6,501 bases of DNA from Chloroflexota bacterium (GTDB taxonomy: Bacteria > Chloroflexota > UBA6077): assembly GCA_023380955.1 (NCBI GenBank), contig JAMCTB010000059.1, positions 1 through 6,501 of the forward strand, read 5' to 3'. A program made the translations under genes and the position numbers. The notes beneath the pieces are model-generated. The model was not told the origin of the DNA, searched no databases, and saw nothing but the letters and a program-made list of their open reading frames with translations. Every line of letters begins with the position of its first letter. The first letter of the stretch is position 1. This document shows positions 1-5,822 of the stretch, piece after piece.

Positions 1-321
1 GGCCACGTAGGCGTCGTAGATCGGCACGAAGTTCTCCAGCATCTTGGAGCTGCAGGTGGTGCGCACGCCCTTCGTGGAGACCACGTCCTTCAGGGCCACC
101 GGAACCCCCAGGAAAGGGGTATCTTCGCCCGCCGCGCGCCGCTCGTCGGCCTTGCGAGCCTCCTCCAGGGCCACCTCGGGGGTCACGGTGACGTAGGCGT
201 GCACCAGCGATTCCACGGCCTCTATCCTCTCCAGAACGGAGCGGGTCAGCTCCATGGAAGAGATCCGCCGGGTTCGCAGGAGGTCGTGGACCTCGTGGAT
301 GGTCGCTTCGTAGGGCTTCAA
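1..321 (-). CDS. gatA: Asp-tRNA(Asn)/Glu-tRNA(Gln) amidotransferase subunit A, N-terminal part (runs off the window)
   Basis: GatA is the amidase subunit of the cytoplasmic GatCAB complex, which releases ammonia from glutamine so that misacylated Glu-tRNA(Gln) or Asp-tRNA(Asn) can be amidated. I translated 107 codons from a TTG start; no stop is reached before base 1. An N-terminal helical region is followed by the amidase-signature stretch GVPVALKDVVSTKG (about residues 72-85), where Lys78 corresponds to the lysine of the Ser-cisSer-Lys triad, and then RTTCSSKMLENFVP (87-100), which is strongly GatA-like. The two catalytic serines lie beyond the window. The TTG start is chosen because AAGGAG sits 7 nt upstream and the first in-frame ATG is 22 codons further in, inside conserved sequence. 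It follows gatC in the same direction with a 70-bp spacer that holds a large palindrome. Other amidase-family enzymes share the signature, but the adjacent gatC makes GatA near certain. Confidence 0.95.
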   Translation of the reverse strand, partial: MKPYEATIHEVHDLLRTRRISSMELTRSVLERIEAVESLVHAYVTVTPEVALEEARKADERRAAGEDTPFLGVPVALKDVVSTKGVRTTCSSKMLENFVPIYDAYVA

Positions 322-328
322 GGCTGTT

Positions 329-334
329 CTCCTT
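329..334 (-). promoter_or_regulatory. Shine-Dalgarno AAGGAG for gatA
   Basis: The minus strand reads AAGGAG, with 7 nt to the TTG at 321-319. This site decides the non-ATG start of gatA. It lies 11 nt beyond the edge of the 46-bp palindrome, so a folded hairpin in the gatCA mRNA would leave it just exposed. Confidence 0.75.
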
Positions 335-345
335 AACAGAAAGCC

Positions 346-391
346 GATCCGCTGGTAGAGATGCGACATGTCGCGTCTCTACCAGCGGATC
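346..391. repeat. 46-bp near-perfect palindrome in the gatC-gatA spacer
   Basis: The left arm starts GATCCGCTGGTAGAGA and the right arm ends TCTCTACCAGCGGATC; the centre is GCGACATGTCGC. Pairing base by base, 22 of 23 positions are complementary with no spacer; the one mismatch is 362/375 (T versus G). The palindrome begins at the base immediately following the gatC stop codon on the minus strand and ends 11 nt before the gatA Shine-Dalgarno. There is no T-run after it, so it is not a standard intrinsic terminator. It could be a dispersed palindromic repeat, an mRNA processing or stability hairpin, or a cruciform site. From memory, repeats with GTAGAGACGCG-type arms are abundant in filamentous cyanobacteria and occur in Chloroflexota; I cannot confirm that here. 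Confidence 0.9.
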
Positions 392-712
392 TCAGATCTC
401 CGGGGGCCCGCCGAGGGGGGCATCCTCTTCCAGCACCGGCGGGATCTTGAAGTAGTGATCCTCCGCCCTGGGGGCATTGGCCAGGATCGCCTCGGGCGGA
501 TAGCACGGCTCCGGCCGATCGGCGCGCGTAACGTTCTGAAGCGGGATCACCTGAGCCGTAGGGGGGATGGCCTCGGTGTTCAACTGGTTGATCACGGCCA
601 CGTGGTGCAGGATGTCGGACAGCTGGCCCTGAAGGCGCGCCTTCTCCTCCTCGGTGAGCCCCACCCTGGCCAGGTAAGCGACGTGTTCCACTTCCTCGCG
701 ACTGATGCTCAT
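392..712 (-). CDS. gatC: Asp-tRNA(Asn)/Glu-tRNA(Gln) amidotransferase subunit C
   Basis: GatC is the small non-catalytic subunit that wraps around the GatA-GatB interface and stabilises the amidotransferase. The product is 106 aa, slightly longer than the usual 95-100. It opens with [20 protein letters not shown], the typical GatC N-terminus, followed by a helical stretch with an [12 protein letters not shown] motif (about residues 31-38), and the conserved [12 protein letters not shown] segment (58-69). FKIPPVLEE near the end matches the usual GatC C-terminus, after which about ten Gly/Pro-rich residues are added. The ATG at 712 is chosen because homology begins exactly there; the same frame is open upstream to an ATG at 775, but that 21-residue extension is low-complexity and unlike GatC. 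GAGG lies 5 nt upstream as a weak ribosome site. It is followed by gatA, the expected partner. Confidence 0.96.
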   Translation of the reverse strand: MSISREEVEHVAYLARVGLTEEEKARLQGQLSDILHHVAVINQLNTEAIPPTAQVIPLQNVTRADRPEPCYPPEAILANAPRAEDHYFKIPPVLEEDAPLGGPPEI

Positions 713-747
713 CGCTGCCTCGCTTCGGTTCTGGGGTTCGGGGGTCT

Positions 748-773
748 GGGGACGCGGGATCCACCCGCACCCC
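748..773 (-). other. Hairpin in the presumed gatC leader
   Basis: The sequence can fold as a 4-bp outer GGGG/CCCC stem and a 5-bp inner GCGGG/CCCGC stem, separated by a 1x2 internal loop and closed by a 5-nt loop. It sits between the candidate gatC promoter and the gatC start, in what would be a leader of roughly 85 nt. No T-run follows, so it is not a terminator. It could affect translation or be chance pairing in GC-rich DNA. Confidence 0.35.
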
Positions 774-805
774 AATCGCTGGCCCCTGATCCCCTATCTA
801 CCTGT

Positions 806-814
806 AGTATAGCA
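806..814 (-). promoter_or_regulatory. Candidate extended -10 promoter for gatCA
   Basis: The minus strand reads TGC followed by TATACT, a good -10 hexamer with the TGn extension. No recognisable -35 is seen at the usual distance, which is tolerated in extended -10 promoters. It lies in the 143-bp gap between the CDF stop and the gatC start and would begin a transcript near base 799, suggesting gatCA can be transcribed independently of the CDF gene. Confidence 0.45.
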
Positions 815-855
815 TCCGGCTTTCTGCCCCCGCCAGGCGACGGCCGGCCTCTCTC

Positions 856-1776
856 TTACTCCGCCTTCTGCTCCTCCTCGGGCGGACAGTCGAAATGGCA
901 CTCCCCACACTCCCCCCTGCAGGGCTCCACGTGAATGCCCAGGGAGGTGGAGGTCCCCAGGGCATCTCGCAGGTGGTCCTCCAGATGGTCGCACAGGTCG
1001 TGGGACTGCTGGACCGTGGCGTCGCGCCTCACCACCAGGTGCAGGTCCACGTGGCGCTCCGCCCCCACCCTCCTGGAGCGGACCCGATGGTAGCTCACCA
1101 CGTCTGGCTTGTGGGTCTCCAGCGCCTCACGGATCAGCGCCTGCTCCTCCTGGGGGAGGCTGGTGTCCAGCAGGTCCCGCACGGAGCGCGCCGTGATGTC
1201 GTAGGCCGCCTTGCAGATGAAGAGGGCGACCCCCATGGCGATCAGGGGGTCCAGCTCGGAGTGATTGGTGACCCGAACGACCACCAACCCCAGGGCCACG
1301 CCCAGGGAGGTCAGCACGTCGGTCATGTGGTGCCAGCCGTCGGCCTCCAACGCCACCGAGTCGGTGCTCCTGGCTACCCGCATCACCCATCGAGCGACCA
1401 CCAGGTTGCCCACGGTGGACACCACCATGACGGCAATGCCCAGGTCGACGGTTTCCAGCTCGACGCCGTTCAGCAGCTTCTGAACGGCCTCGTTGATGAT
1501 GAAGAGAGCCGCCAGGAAGATCATCACCGCCTCTGCGGCTCCCGCCAGGCTCTCCACCTTGCCATGGCCGTAGTGATGCTCCTCGTCGGGCGGCCGAGAC
1601 GAGGTCCGAACGGCAAACAGGGCCGTGAGGGCGGCCAGCAGGTCGATCCCGGAGTGCACCGCCTCCGAGATGACTCCCACCGAGCCGATGGTGAGCCCCA
1701 CGGCCAGCTTGAGGACAACCAACAATGCGTTTAGGGCAACGGAGAGAGTGGCGACACCCTGCTTGCTCGCTAGCAC
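856..1776 (-). CDS. Cation diffusion facilitator (CDF) family metal-ion/proton antiporter, zinc-type site
   Basis: CDF proteins are inner-membrane dimers that export divalent metals (Zn, Co, Cd, Fe or Mn) in exchange for protons. From the GTG at 1776 the product is 306 aa, the usual family length. Six hydrophobic segments fall at about 8-33, 34-56, 78-97, 110-130, 154-170 and 176-192, then a cytoplasmic domain from about 208. The transport site shows HxxxD in TM2 (His41, Asp45) and HxxxD in TM5 (His149, Asp153). This His/Asp pattern is associated with the Zn-CDF group, whereas Asp-only sites point to Mn. The loop after TM2 carries DEEHHYGHGKVE (about 64-75), a family hallmark. The tail has Cys286, 290, 293 and 297 with His294, an added potential metal site. 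The frame is open to 2022, but the GTG has GGGGAGG 8 nt upstream and gives a normal CDF N-terminus. The metal specificity is inferred, not shown. Confidence 0.93.
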   Translation of the reverse strand: MLASKQGVATLSVALNALLVVLKLAVGLTIGSVGVISEAVHSGIDLLAALTALFAVRTSSRPPDEEHHYGHGKVESLAGAAEAVMIFLAALFIINEAVQKLLNGVELETVDLGIAVMVVSTVGNLVVARWVMRVARSTDSVALEADGWHHMTDVLTSLGVALGLVVVRVTNHSELDPLIAMGVALFICKAAYDITARSVRDLLDTSLPQEEQALIREALETHKPDVVSYHRVRSRRVGAERHVDLHLVVRRDATVQQSHDLCDHLEDHLRDALGTSTSLGIHVEPCRGECGECHFDCPPEEEQKAE

Positions 1777-1784
1777 CCGCGCAA

Positions 1785-1791
1785 CCTCCCC
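1785..1791 (-). promoter_or_regulatory. Shine-Dalgarno GGGGAGG deciding the CDF GTG start
   Basis: The minus strand reads GGGGAGG with 8 nt to the GTG at 1776-1774. It is the only strong ribosome site near a plausible CDF N-terminus; the upstream in-frame ATGs at 1917 and 2022 lack one. This supports the 306-aa product rather than a 388-aa one. Confidence 0.7.
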
Positions 1792-1804
1792 ATCCGAGGG
1801 TAAC

Positions 1805-1834
1805 AAAATAGCCCGCCGGGACGCCGGATCCCAA
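1805..1834 (-). promoter_or_regulatory. Candidate sigma70-type promoter for the CDF gene
   Basis: On the minus strand TTGGGA (1834-1829) and TATTTT (1810-1805) are separated by 18 bp; each matches the consensus at four of six positions. Transcription would start near 1798, giving a leader of about 22 nt that contains the GGGGAGG ribosome site. The promoter fits the GTG start and the dyad that abuts it, but such matches occur by chance. Confidence 0.4.
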
Positions 1835-1836
1835 GG

Positions 1837-1861
1837 GGTGGCCTCAATAACTGAGGTCACC
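1837..1861. promoter_or_regulatory. Dyad-symmetric candidate operator upstream of the CDF promoter
   Basis: Two 10-bp arms, GGTGGCCTCA and TGAGGTCACC on the plus strand, are complementary at 9 of 10 positions around a 5-bp AATAAC-like centre (1847-1851). The dyad ends 2 bp before the candidate -35 box of the CDF promoter. Placement next to a metal-efflux gene suggests a binding site for a metal-responsive regulator. The CCTCA/TGAGG arms recall MerR-family dyads, but the spacing is shorter than for SoxR-type sites and no regulator gene is in the window. Confidence 0.4.
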
Positions 1862-2172
1862 TCTCGGCCACCGAGTCCCACGAGCCACTGCCCGCTGCCT
1901 TCCAAGCCCAGCCCCATTCCGGAACAACCGCCGGAATCGCCTGCTCCCAGAAGCAGCCGAAGAGGACTATTCACTTGCAGAGGAAATGATAGGCCATCGG
2001 GCGGATGGACGCAAGAAGCCAACGACGGCCGGAAGCCGCGGTCGAGACTTCTGCCGGGAGCCGCGCTGTCGACTCACGTAGCGATCCTGCCGAGAGGAAA
2101 GCCGCGGCACCAGGATGGAGAGATCATATGTGCTTTTCTTCACGAACTGTGGTAGACCGACGAGGAACCAGG

Positions 2173-2200
2173 TTGTTGGTCCACAAGTTGCAAGTATTAA
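2173..2200 (+). promoter_or_regulatory. Weak candidate promoter for the nuo operon
   Basis: TTGTTG (2173-2178) and TATTAA (2195-2200) are separated by 16 bp, inside the least GC-rich part of the spacer. Transcription would start near 2207, about 195 nt before nuoA, leaving room for the hairpins and the upstream ORF described below. Only the hexamer matches and the position support it. Confidence 0.3.
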
Positions 2201-2284
2201 ACGGGGACCTCTCCCACCGTCTCGATCGTCCTTGGGCAACAAACTCGATCTCTCAGCCTGATGATGGGCGAAGCTGAAGAAGGC

Positions 2285-2302
2285 CGGCACCGTTCGGTGC
2301 CG
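2285..2302 (+). other. 7-bp hairpin with GTTC loop in the nuo leader
   Basis: CGGCACC pairs perfectly with GGTGCCG around a GTTC loop. It ends 1 base before the GGAGG that precedes the possible upstream ORF at 2317, so folding could affect access to that site. It is not followed by a T-run, so it is not a terminator. Confidence 0.45.
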
Positions 2303-2316
2303 CGGAGGCCCTCGTT

Positions 2317-2400
2317 ATGGCTCGGATCTCACGTCCAGCGAGCAGCCCTGGGTGGCCTGCGTCGGCCACCGGATCACGGTCGCGATCTGGAGGCATATAG
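2317..2400 (+). CDS. Possible 27-codon upstream ORF (leader peptide) before nuoA
   Basis: An ATG at 2317 is preceded by GGAGG (2304-2308) at an ideal 8-nt spacing and opens a 27-codon frame that starts [19 protein letters not shown] and ends in a Ser/Arg-rich stretch before TAG at 2398-2400. The stop is three bases before the nuoA ATG, and the nuoA ribosome site lies inside the frame's last codons, the layout expected for translational coupling. A perfect 7-bp hairpin (2351-2370) lies within it. The peptide matches nothing I recognise and its composition is what GC-rich non-coding DNA would give, so it could be chance. Confidence 0.25.
   Translation: MARISRPASSPGWPASATGSRSRSGGI
2351..2370 (+). 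other. Perfect 7-bp hairpin upstream of the nuoA ribosome site
   Basis: GGTGGCC (2351-2357) pairs exactly with GGCCACC (2364-2370) around the 6-nt loop TGCGTC. It ends 16 bases before the nuoA Shine-Dalgarno CTGGAGG (2387-2393). No T-run follows. It may modulate nuoA translation or be incidental. Confidence 0.45.
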
Positions 2401-2403
2401 GTA

Positions 2404-2793
2404 ATGCAGACGGCCCCTCTCTGGCCTTTCGTCGTCTACCTTGGCGCCGTGCTCTTCCTGGTGGGAGCCATGTTGGGGCTGTCCTACGTCCTGGGATCGC
2501 GTCACATGCAGCCTCAAACCGGCCAGCCCTACGAGTCGGGCATCGTCGCCACCGGCTCCGCCCGGCAGCGCTTCGACGTCAAGTACTACCTGGTCGCCAT
2601 GTTCTTCGTGATCTTCGACCTGGAAGCGGCCTTCATCTTCGCCTGGGCCGTGGCAGTCCGCGAGCTCAACTGGCCCGGCTACATCGAGGTGCTGGTCTTC
2701 ATCGCCATCCTGTTCGCCGCCCTGGTCTACCTGTGGCGGTTGGGCGCCCTCAACTGGGAAACCCGCAGGGAGCGAGGGCAGACCATCAGATAG
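2404..2793 (+). CDS. nuoA: NADH-quinone oxidoreductase (complex I) subunit A
   Basis: NuoA is a small membrane subunit of complex I that helps form the junction between the quinone chamber and the proton-pumping arm. The product is 129 aa. Three hydrophobic helices fall at about 8-29, 62-83 and 93-112. The first loop carries QPYESGI (41-47) and [22 protein letters not shown] follows across 51-72, the most conserved part of the family; Asp72 and Glu74 in the FDLEA motif are the acidic membrane residues conserved in NuoA. It reads closely like the E. coli protein, with a somewhat shorter N-terminus and C-terminal tail. The start is supported by CTGGAGG 10 nt upstream. It is the first gene of the nuo operon, with nuoB starting 17 nt after its stop. 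Confidence 0.97.
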   Translation: MQTAPLWPFVVYLGAVLFLVGAMLGLSYVLGSRHMQPQTGQPYESGIVATGSARQRFDVKYYLVAMFFVIFDLEAAFIFAWAVAVRELNWPGYIEVLVFIAILFAALVYLWRLGALNWETRRERGQTIR

Positions 2794-2810
2794 AAAGGAT
2801 CTCTCGACTC

Positions 2811-3449
2811 ATGCAGTGGTGGCTCAGCCGGGCAGCGGCCGGTCCCGCCCTCGCCGGAGACGACCGGGTTGCGGAGCAGCAGGTTCGCCGCAACGTCGCA
2901 CTGTCCCGAATCCAGGACCTGCTGGCCTGGGGGCGCAAGAACTCCATGTGGCCCTTCAACTTCGGGCTCTCCTGCTGCTACGTGGAGATGGCCACCGCCA
3001 TCACCAGCAAGTACGACATCGCTCGCTTCGGCGCCGAGGTGATCCGGGGCACGCCCCGAGAGGCCGACCTGATGGTGATCGCGGGGACGGTCTTCCTGAA
3101 GATGGCGCCCATAATCCAGCGGCTTTACGAGCAGATGATGGAGCCCCGCTGGGTCATCTCCATGGGCTCCTGCGCCAATTCCGGGGGCATGTACGACATC
3201 TACAGCGTCGTCCAGGGGGTCGACAAGTTCCTGCCGGTGGACGTGTACGTGCAGGGCTGCCCGCCCCGCCCCGACACCTTCCTGGAGGGGGTGCTGCTGC
3301 TCCGTGACCTGGTGGGGAAGGAGAAGCGACCCCTGAGCTGGGTGATCGGCCCTCAGGGGGTGGTGCGTCCGGAGATGCCCGCCATGCGGGATCTGAGGCG
3401 TCCCCAGCGTCAGCAGGTGACCAACCTGCGCCCAACCAACGAGGTGTGA
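2811..3449 (+). CDS. nuoB: NADH-quinone oxidoreductase subunit B (cluster N2 subunit)
   Basis: NuoB holds the terminal [4Fe-4S] cluster N2, which passes electrons to quinone at the NuoB/NuoD interface on the cytoplasmic side. The 212-aa product shows all four ligands: the tandem Cys55-Cys56 in [10 protein letters not shown], Cys121 in [20 protein letters not shown], and Cys150 in [19 protein letters not shown] (41-50) precedes the tandem cysteines. The C-terminus, with RPLSWVIG (173-180) and [10 protein letters not shown] (203-212), matches the E. coli-type protein and is not found in all NuoB clades. The same frame is open back to 2352 through nuoA, but the ATG at 2811 follows the nuoA stop and has AAAGGA 11-12 nt upstream. 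After it comes an unusually wide 113-bp spacer with an inverted repeat. Confidence 0.97.
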   Translation: MQWWLSRAAAGPALAGDDRVAEQQVRRNVALSRIQDLLAWGRKNSMWPFNFGLSCCYVEMATAITSKYDIARFGAEVIRGTPREADLMVIAGTVFLKMAPIIQRLYEQMMEPRWVISMGSCANSGGMYDIYSVVQGVDKFLPVDVYVQGCPPRPDTFLEGVLLLRDLVGKEKRPLSWVIGPQGVVRPEMPAMRDLRRPQRQQVTNLRPTNEV

Positions 3450-3462
3450 TGGCACGATTCAC

Positions 3463-3537
3463 CACCAAGGCACGAAGACACGAAGGAATAGAACCGGAAA
3501 GGCTTTGTGAACCTGGTGTCTTCGTGTCTTCCTGGTG
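3463..3537. repeat. Imperfect inverted repeat of CACGAAG units in the nuoB-nuoCD spacer
   Basis: The left arm reads CACCAAGGCACGAAGACAC and the right arm GTGTCTTCGTGTCTTCCTGG. Because each arm repeats the CACGAAG unit, two registers pair: 11 bp (3471-3481 with 3516-3526) flanked by an outer CACCAaGG/CCTGGTG stem (3463-3470 with 3531-3537), or 12 bp (3474-3485 with 3520-3531). The loop is about 34 nt. There is no T-run, and the operon continues across it, so it is not likely a full terminator. From memory this CACGAAGACACGAAG motif is widespread in environmental genomes, including Chloroflexota; that needs a search. It could be a mobile dispersed hairpin or an mRNA stability or processing element. 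Confidence 0.8.
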
Positions 3538-3562
3538 AGAACAACGGTGAAACCGCCGCGAC

Positions 3563-5311
3563 ATGAGCGATAGCGTCGACATCGTCCGGGAATTGCAGAG
3601 CCGGTTCGGCGAGGAGACCTTCACGGTCCAGCCCACGGCGGACGAGGTCCCCACCCTCTGGGTATCCAGCGATAGGGTCAGGGAGGTGCTGACCTATCTC
3701 AAGACGGGGGCGGATCGGCCCTACCGCACCCTCTTCGACCTCACCGCAATCGACGAGCGCACCCGAGCCGACCGGCGCAGCCTGCCGAACGGCGATTTCA
3801 CCGTCGTCTACCAGCTGCTGTCCTACGGCCGCAACGCCGACGTGCGGCTCAAGGTGCCGCTGAAGGGCGAGCACCCTACGCTGCGCACCATCACCGATAT
3901 CTGGTCTTCGGCCAACTGGTACGAGCGCGAAGCCTGGGACATGTTTGGAGTGATCTTCGAGGGCCATCCGAAGCTGAGGCGCATCCTGATGCCCACCACC
4001 TGGAAGGGGCACCCCCTCCGCAAGGACCACCCTGCACGGGCCACCGAGCTCGGCCCCTATCAACTGAGTCAGCAGAGGGAAGAGGTGGAGCAGGCAGCGC
4101 TCCAGTTCCGCCCCGAGGACTGGGGAATGCGGCGCCGCCGGGAGGGCGAGGAGTTCATGTTCCTCAACATGGGCCCCCAGCACCCGGGCACCCACGGCCC
4201 TTTCCGGATCGTCCTGCAGCTGGATGGGGAGGAGATCGTCGACGCCGTGCCCGACATCGGCTTCCACCATCGCGCGGCCGAGAAGATGGGCGAGCGTCAG
4301 TCGTGGCACACCTACCTCCCCTACACCGATCGGATCGACTACCTGGCCGGCGTCCAGAACGAGCTGGCCTACCTGACCGCCCTGGAGCAGCTCGCCGGCA
4401 TTCAGGTGCCGGACAGGGCAAAGGTGATCCGGGTCATGATGGCGGAGCTCTTCCGCCTGGCAAGCCACCTGGTGTGGTACGGCACCTTCGCCCAGGACCT
4501 GGGGCAGCTATCGCCGGTCTTCTACATGTTCACCGACCGGGAGCGGATCCTGGAGATCGTCGAGGCCGTGTGCGGCGCCCGCATGCACCCGGTCTGGTTC
4601 CGGATCGGCGGGGTAACCCAGGACCTGCCCAACGGCTGGGATCGGATGGTTCGGCGTTTTCTCAGATACATGCCGGCCCGCCTGGACGAGTACGATCGCA
4701 TAGTGATGGGGAACCGGATCTTCAAGGGCCGCACCCAGGGGATTGGCCAGTACACCCTGGACGAGGCCATCGAGTGGGGGGTCACCGGCCCGGGTCTTCG
4801 GGCCTGCGGGCTGGAGTGGGACTTCCGCAAGAAGCGTCCCTACTCCGGCTACGACCAGTTCGAGTTCGACATCCCCATCGCCACCCACGGCGACTGCTAC
4901 GACCGGGCGGTGGTGCGCGTGGCGGAGATGCGCCAGAGTCTCCGTATCATCCGGCAGTGCGTGGACAACATGCCCTTCGGCCCCTACAAGTCCGAGAACC
5001 CGCTCACGACACCGCCGCAGAAGGAGCGGACCATGTACGACATCGAGACCCTGATCGACCACTTCCTGAACGTGAGCTGGGGTCCCGTGGTGCCGCCGGG
5101 CGAGTCCACCCACATGGTCGAGGCCCCCAAGGGCTGCAACGCCTACTACCTGGTCAGCGACGGGAACACCGTCTCCTACCGCACGAGGATCCGCACGCCC
5201 TCCTTCGCGCACCTGCAGATGATCCCGCTGATCAGCCGGGGCTACGCAATCGCGGACCTGCTGGCGACGCTGGGGAGCATCGATTTCGTGCTGGCCGACG
5301 TGGATAGGTGA
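3563..5311 (+). CDS. nuoCD: NADH-quinone oxidoreductase fused subunits C and D
   Basis: NuoCD joins the 30-kDa (NuoC) and 49-kDa (NuoD) subunits of the complex I connecting module; NuoD forms the quinone pocket with NuoB. The product is 582 aa, near the roughly 600 of the E. coli fusion. Residues 1-170 are NuoC, with [19 protein letters not shown] (118-136) and [17 protein letters not shown] (139-155). A charged linker (about 168-195) leads to NuoD. There, GPQHPGTHG (204-212) carries His211 and [10 protein letters not shown] (252-261) carries Tyr254, equivalent to the His and Tyr that contact the quinone headgroup. RPYSGY (425-430), [14 protein letters not shown] (511-524) and the ending [11 protein letters not shown] are standard. 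There is no strong Shine-Dalgarno; the ATG at 3563 is chosen because family similarity begins within about ten residues. nuoE starts 9 nt after the stop. No stop or frameshift separates the halves, so this is a real fusion. Confidence 0.97.
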   Translation: MSDSVDIVRELQSRFGEETFTVQPTADEVPTLWVSSDRVREVLTYLKTGADRPYRTLFDLTAIDERTRADRRSLPNGDFTVVYQLLSYGRNADVRLKVPLKGEHPTLRTITDIWSSANWYEREAWDMFGVIFEGHPKLRRILMPTTWKGHPLRKDHPARATELGPYQLSQQREEVEQAALQFRPEDWGMRRRREGEEFMFLNMGPQHPGTHGPFRIVLQLDGEEIVDAVPDIGFHHRAAEKMGERQSWHTYLPYTDRIDYLAGVQNELAYLTALEQLAGIQVPDRAKVIRVMMAELFRLASHLVWYGTFAQDLGQLSPVFYMFTDRERILEIVEAVCGARMHPVWFRIGGVTQDLPNGWDRMVRRFLRYMPARLDEYDRIVMGNRIFKGRTQGIGQYTLDEAIEWGVTGPGLRACGLEWDFRKKRPYSGYDQFEFDIPIATHGDCYDRAVVRVAEMRQSLRIIRQCVDNMPFGPYKSENPLTTPPQKERTMYDIETLIDHFLNVSWGPVVPPGESTHMVEAPKGCNAYYLVSDGNTVSYRTRIRTPSFAHLQMIPLISRGYAIADLLATLGSIDFVLADVDR

Positions 5312-5320
5312 GACAGGACG

Positions 5321-5785
5321 ATGCTGACGGACGAGGAAAGGAAAGAGATCCAGGCGGAGGCGGCTCACTACCTGCGGCCGCAGGCTGCCGCTGTGGACGC
5401 CATGAAGATCCTCCAGCGACATCGGGGGTGGATGTCCGATGAGGCCCTCCAGGACCTGGGCGGACTGCTGCAGATGAGCACGGCCGAGCTGGATAGCGTG
5501 GCCACCTTCTACAACCTGGTCTTTCGGAAGCAGGTGGGCAAACACGTCATCCTGATCTGCAACAGCGTTAGCTGCTGGGTCATGGGCTATCCCGGTCTCC
5601 GGGAGCATCTGAGCCTGCGCCTCGGCATCGACCTGGGACAGACCACGGCCGACGGTCGCTACACCCTGCTGCCCATCGTGTGCCTGGGGGACTGCGACCA
5701 TGCGCCGGCCATGATGGTGGACGACCAGCTCTATGGGGATCTGACGCCGGAGAAGATAGATGCGATCCTGGAGGAGTACAGGTAG
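5321..5785 (+). CDS. nuoE: NADH-quinone oxidoreductase subunit E (24-kDa, [2Fe-2S] N1a)
   Basis: NuoE is a thioredoxin-like subunit of the NADH-oxidising module and carries the [2Fe-2S] cluster N1a near the FMN of NuoF. The 154-aa product has an N-terminal helical region with [15 protein letters not shown] (24-38) and [10 protein letters not shown] (60-69), then the ligands Cys80 and Cys85 (CNSVSC) and Cys121 and Cys125 (CLGDC), a complete Cx4C plus Cx3C set. [13 protein letters not shown] (106-118) is the strand between them and is typical of the E. coli-type protein. The ATG at 5321 is preceded by AGGTGAG overlapping the nuoCD stop, suggesting translational coupling. nuoF follows after 37 nt. 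Confidence 0.97.
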   Translation: MLTDEERKEIQAEAAHYLRPQAAAVDAMKILQRHRGWMSDEALQDLGGLLQMSTAELDSVATFYNLVFRKQVGKHVILICNSVSCWVMGYPGLREHLSLRLGIDLGQTTADGRYTLLPIVCLGDCDHAPAMMVDDQLYGDLTPEKIDAILEEYR

Positions 5786-5822
5786 TGAAACGTTTGCTTC
5801 CCGAGGTTTCCAGGCAACGCTG

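Larger units (their letters stand above)
1862..2316. other. Gene-free part of the divergent CDF/nuo spacer
   Basis: I see no conserved protein, tRNA, rRNA or recognisable riboswitch here. Open frames on both strands (for example 2005-2277 plus and 2290-1967 minus) are low in family-like features and lack clear ribosome sites. Structures seen: a 6-bp ATCCTG/CAGGAT stem (2084-2089 with 2111-2116); a 10-bp inverted pair, CCGCGGCACC at 2102-2111 and GGTGCCGCGG at 2296-2305; and a 7-bp hairpin at 2285-2302. The stretch around 2125-2270 is less GC-rich than its surroundings, as expected for a regulatory region. It presumably holds the nuo promoter and an untranslated leader. Confidence 0.5.

Noticed and set aside
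753..766. Minus-strand GGGTGGATCCCGCG, resembling the T-box GGGTGGNACCGCG
   Set aside because: The bases after TGGA do not fit, there is no terminator/antiterminator pair, and the leader from the candidate promoter is too short for a stem I.
895..1734. 279-aa His/Gln-rich open frame on the plus strand
   Set aside because: It is antisense to the CDF gene and its His/Gln/Val-rich composition reflects the complement of CDF codons.
1941..1966. AGAAGCAGCC segment recalling the bacterial SRP RNA loop
   Set aside because: The matching AGGTCNGGNCCGGAAGG side is absent, so no SRP hairpin can form.
1777..2022. N-terminal extension of the CDF frame to an ATG at 2022 (388 aa)
   Set aside because: The extra 82 residues are Gly/Pro-rich, unlike CDF N-termini, and the upstream ATGs lack a ribosome site, while the GTG at 1776 has GGGGAGG at 8 nt.
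2093..2106. GAGGAAAGCCGCGG, resembling the conserved GAGGAAAGTCCGGGC start of RNase P RNA
   Set aside because: The match breaks after GAGGAAAG and none of the other conserved RNase P segments is found downstream.
2005..2277. 90-aa plus-strand frame, and a 107-aa minus-strand frame at 1967-2290, in the divergent spacer
   Set aside because: Neither has a family-like pattern or a clear ribosome site, and both overlap likely promoter sequence.
2285..2302. Hairpin read as an intrinsic terminator
   Set aside because: No T-run follows on either strand within a few bases, and no gene ends just upstream of it.
2352..2810. Extension of the nuoB frame back through nuoA (365 aa)
   Set aside because: It is the out-of-frame shadow of nuoA; the ATG at 2811 lies just after the nuoA stop and starts the normal NuoB N-terminus.
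3410..4468. 352-aa open frame on the minus strand
   Set aside because: It is antisense to nuoCD and spans the nuoB-nuoCD repeat; it has no recognisable domain.
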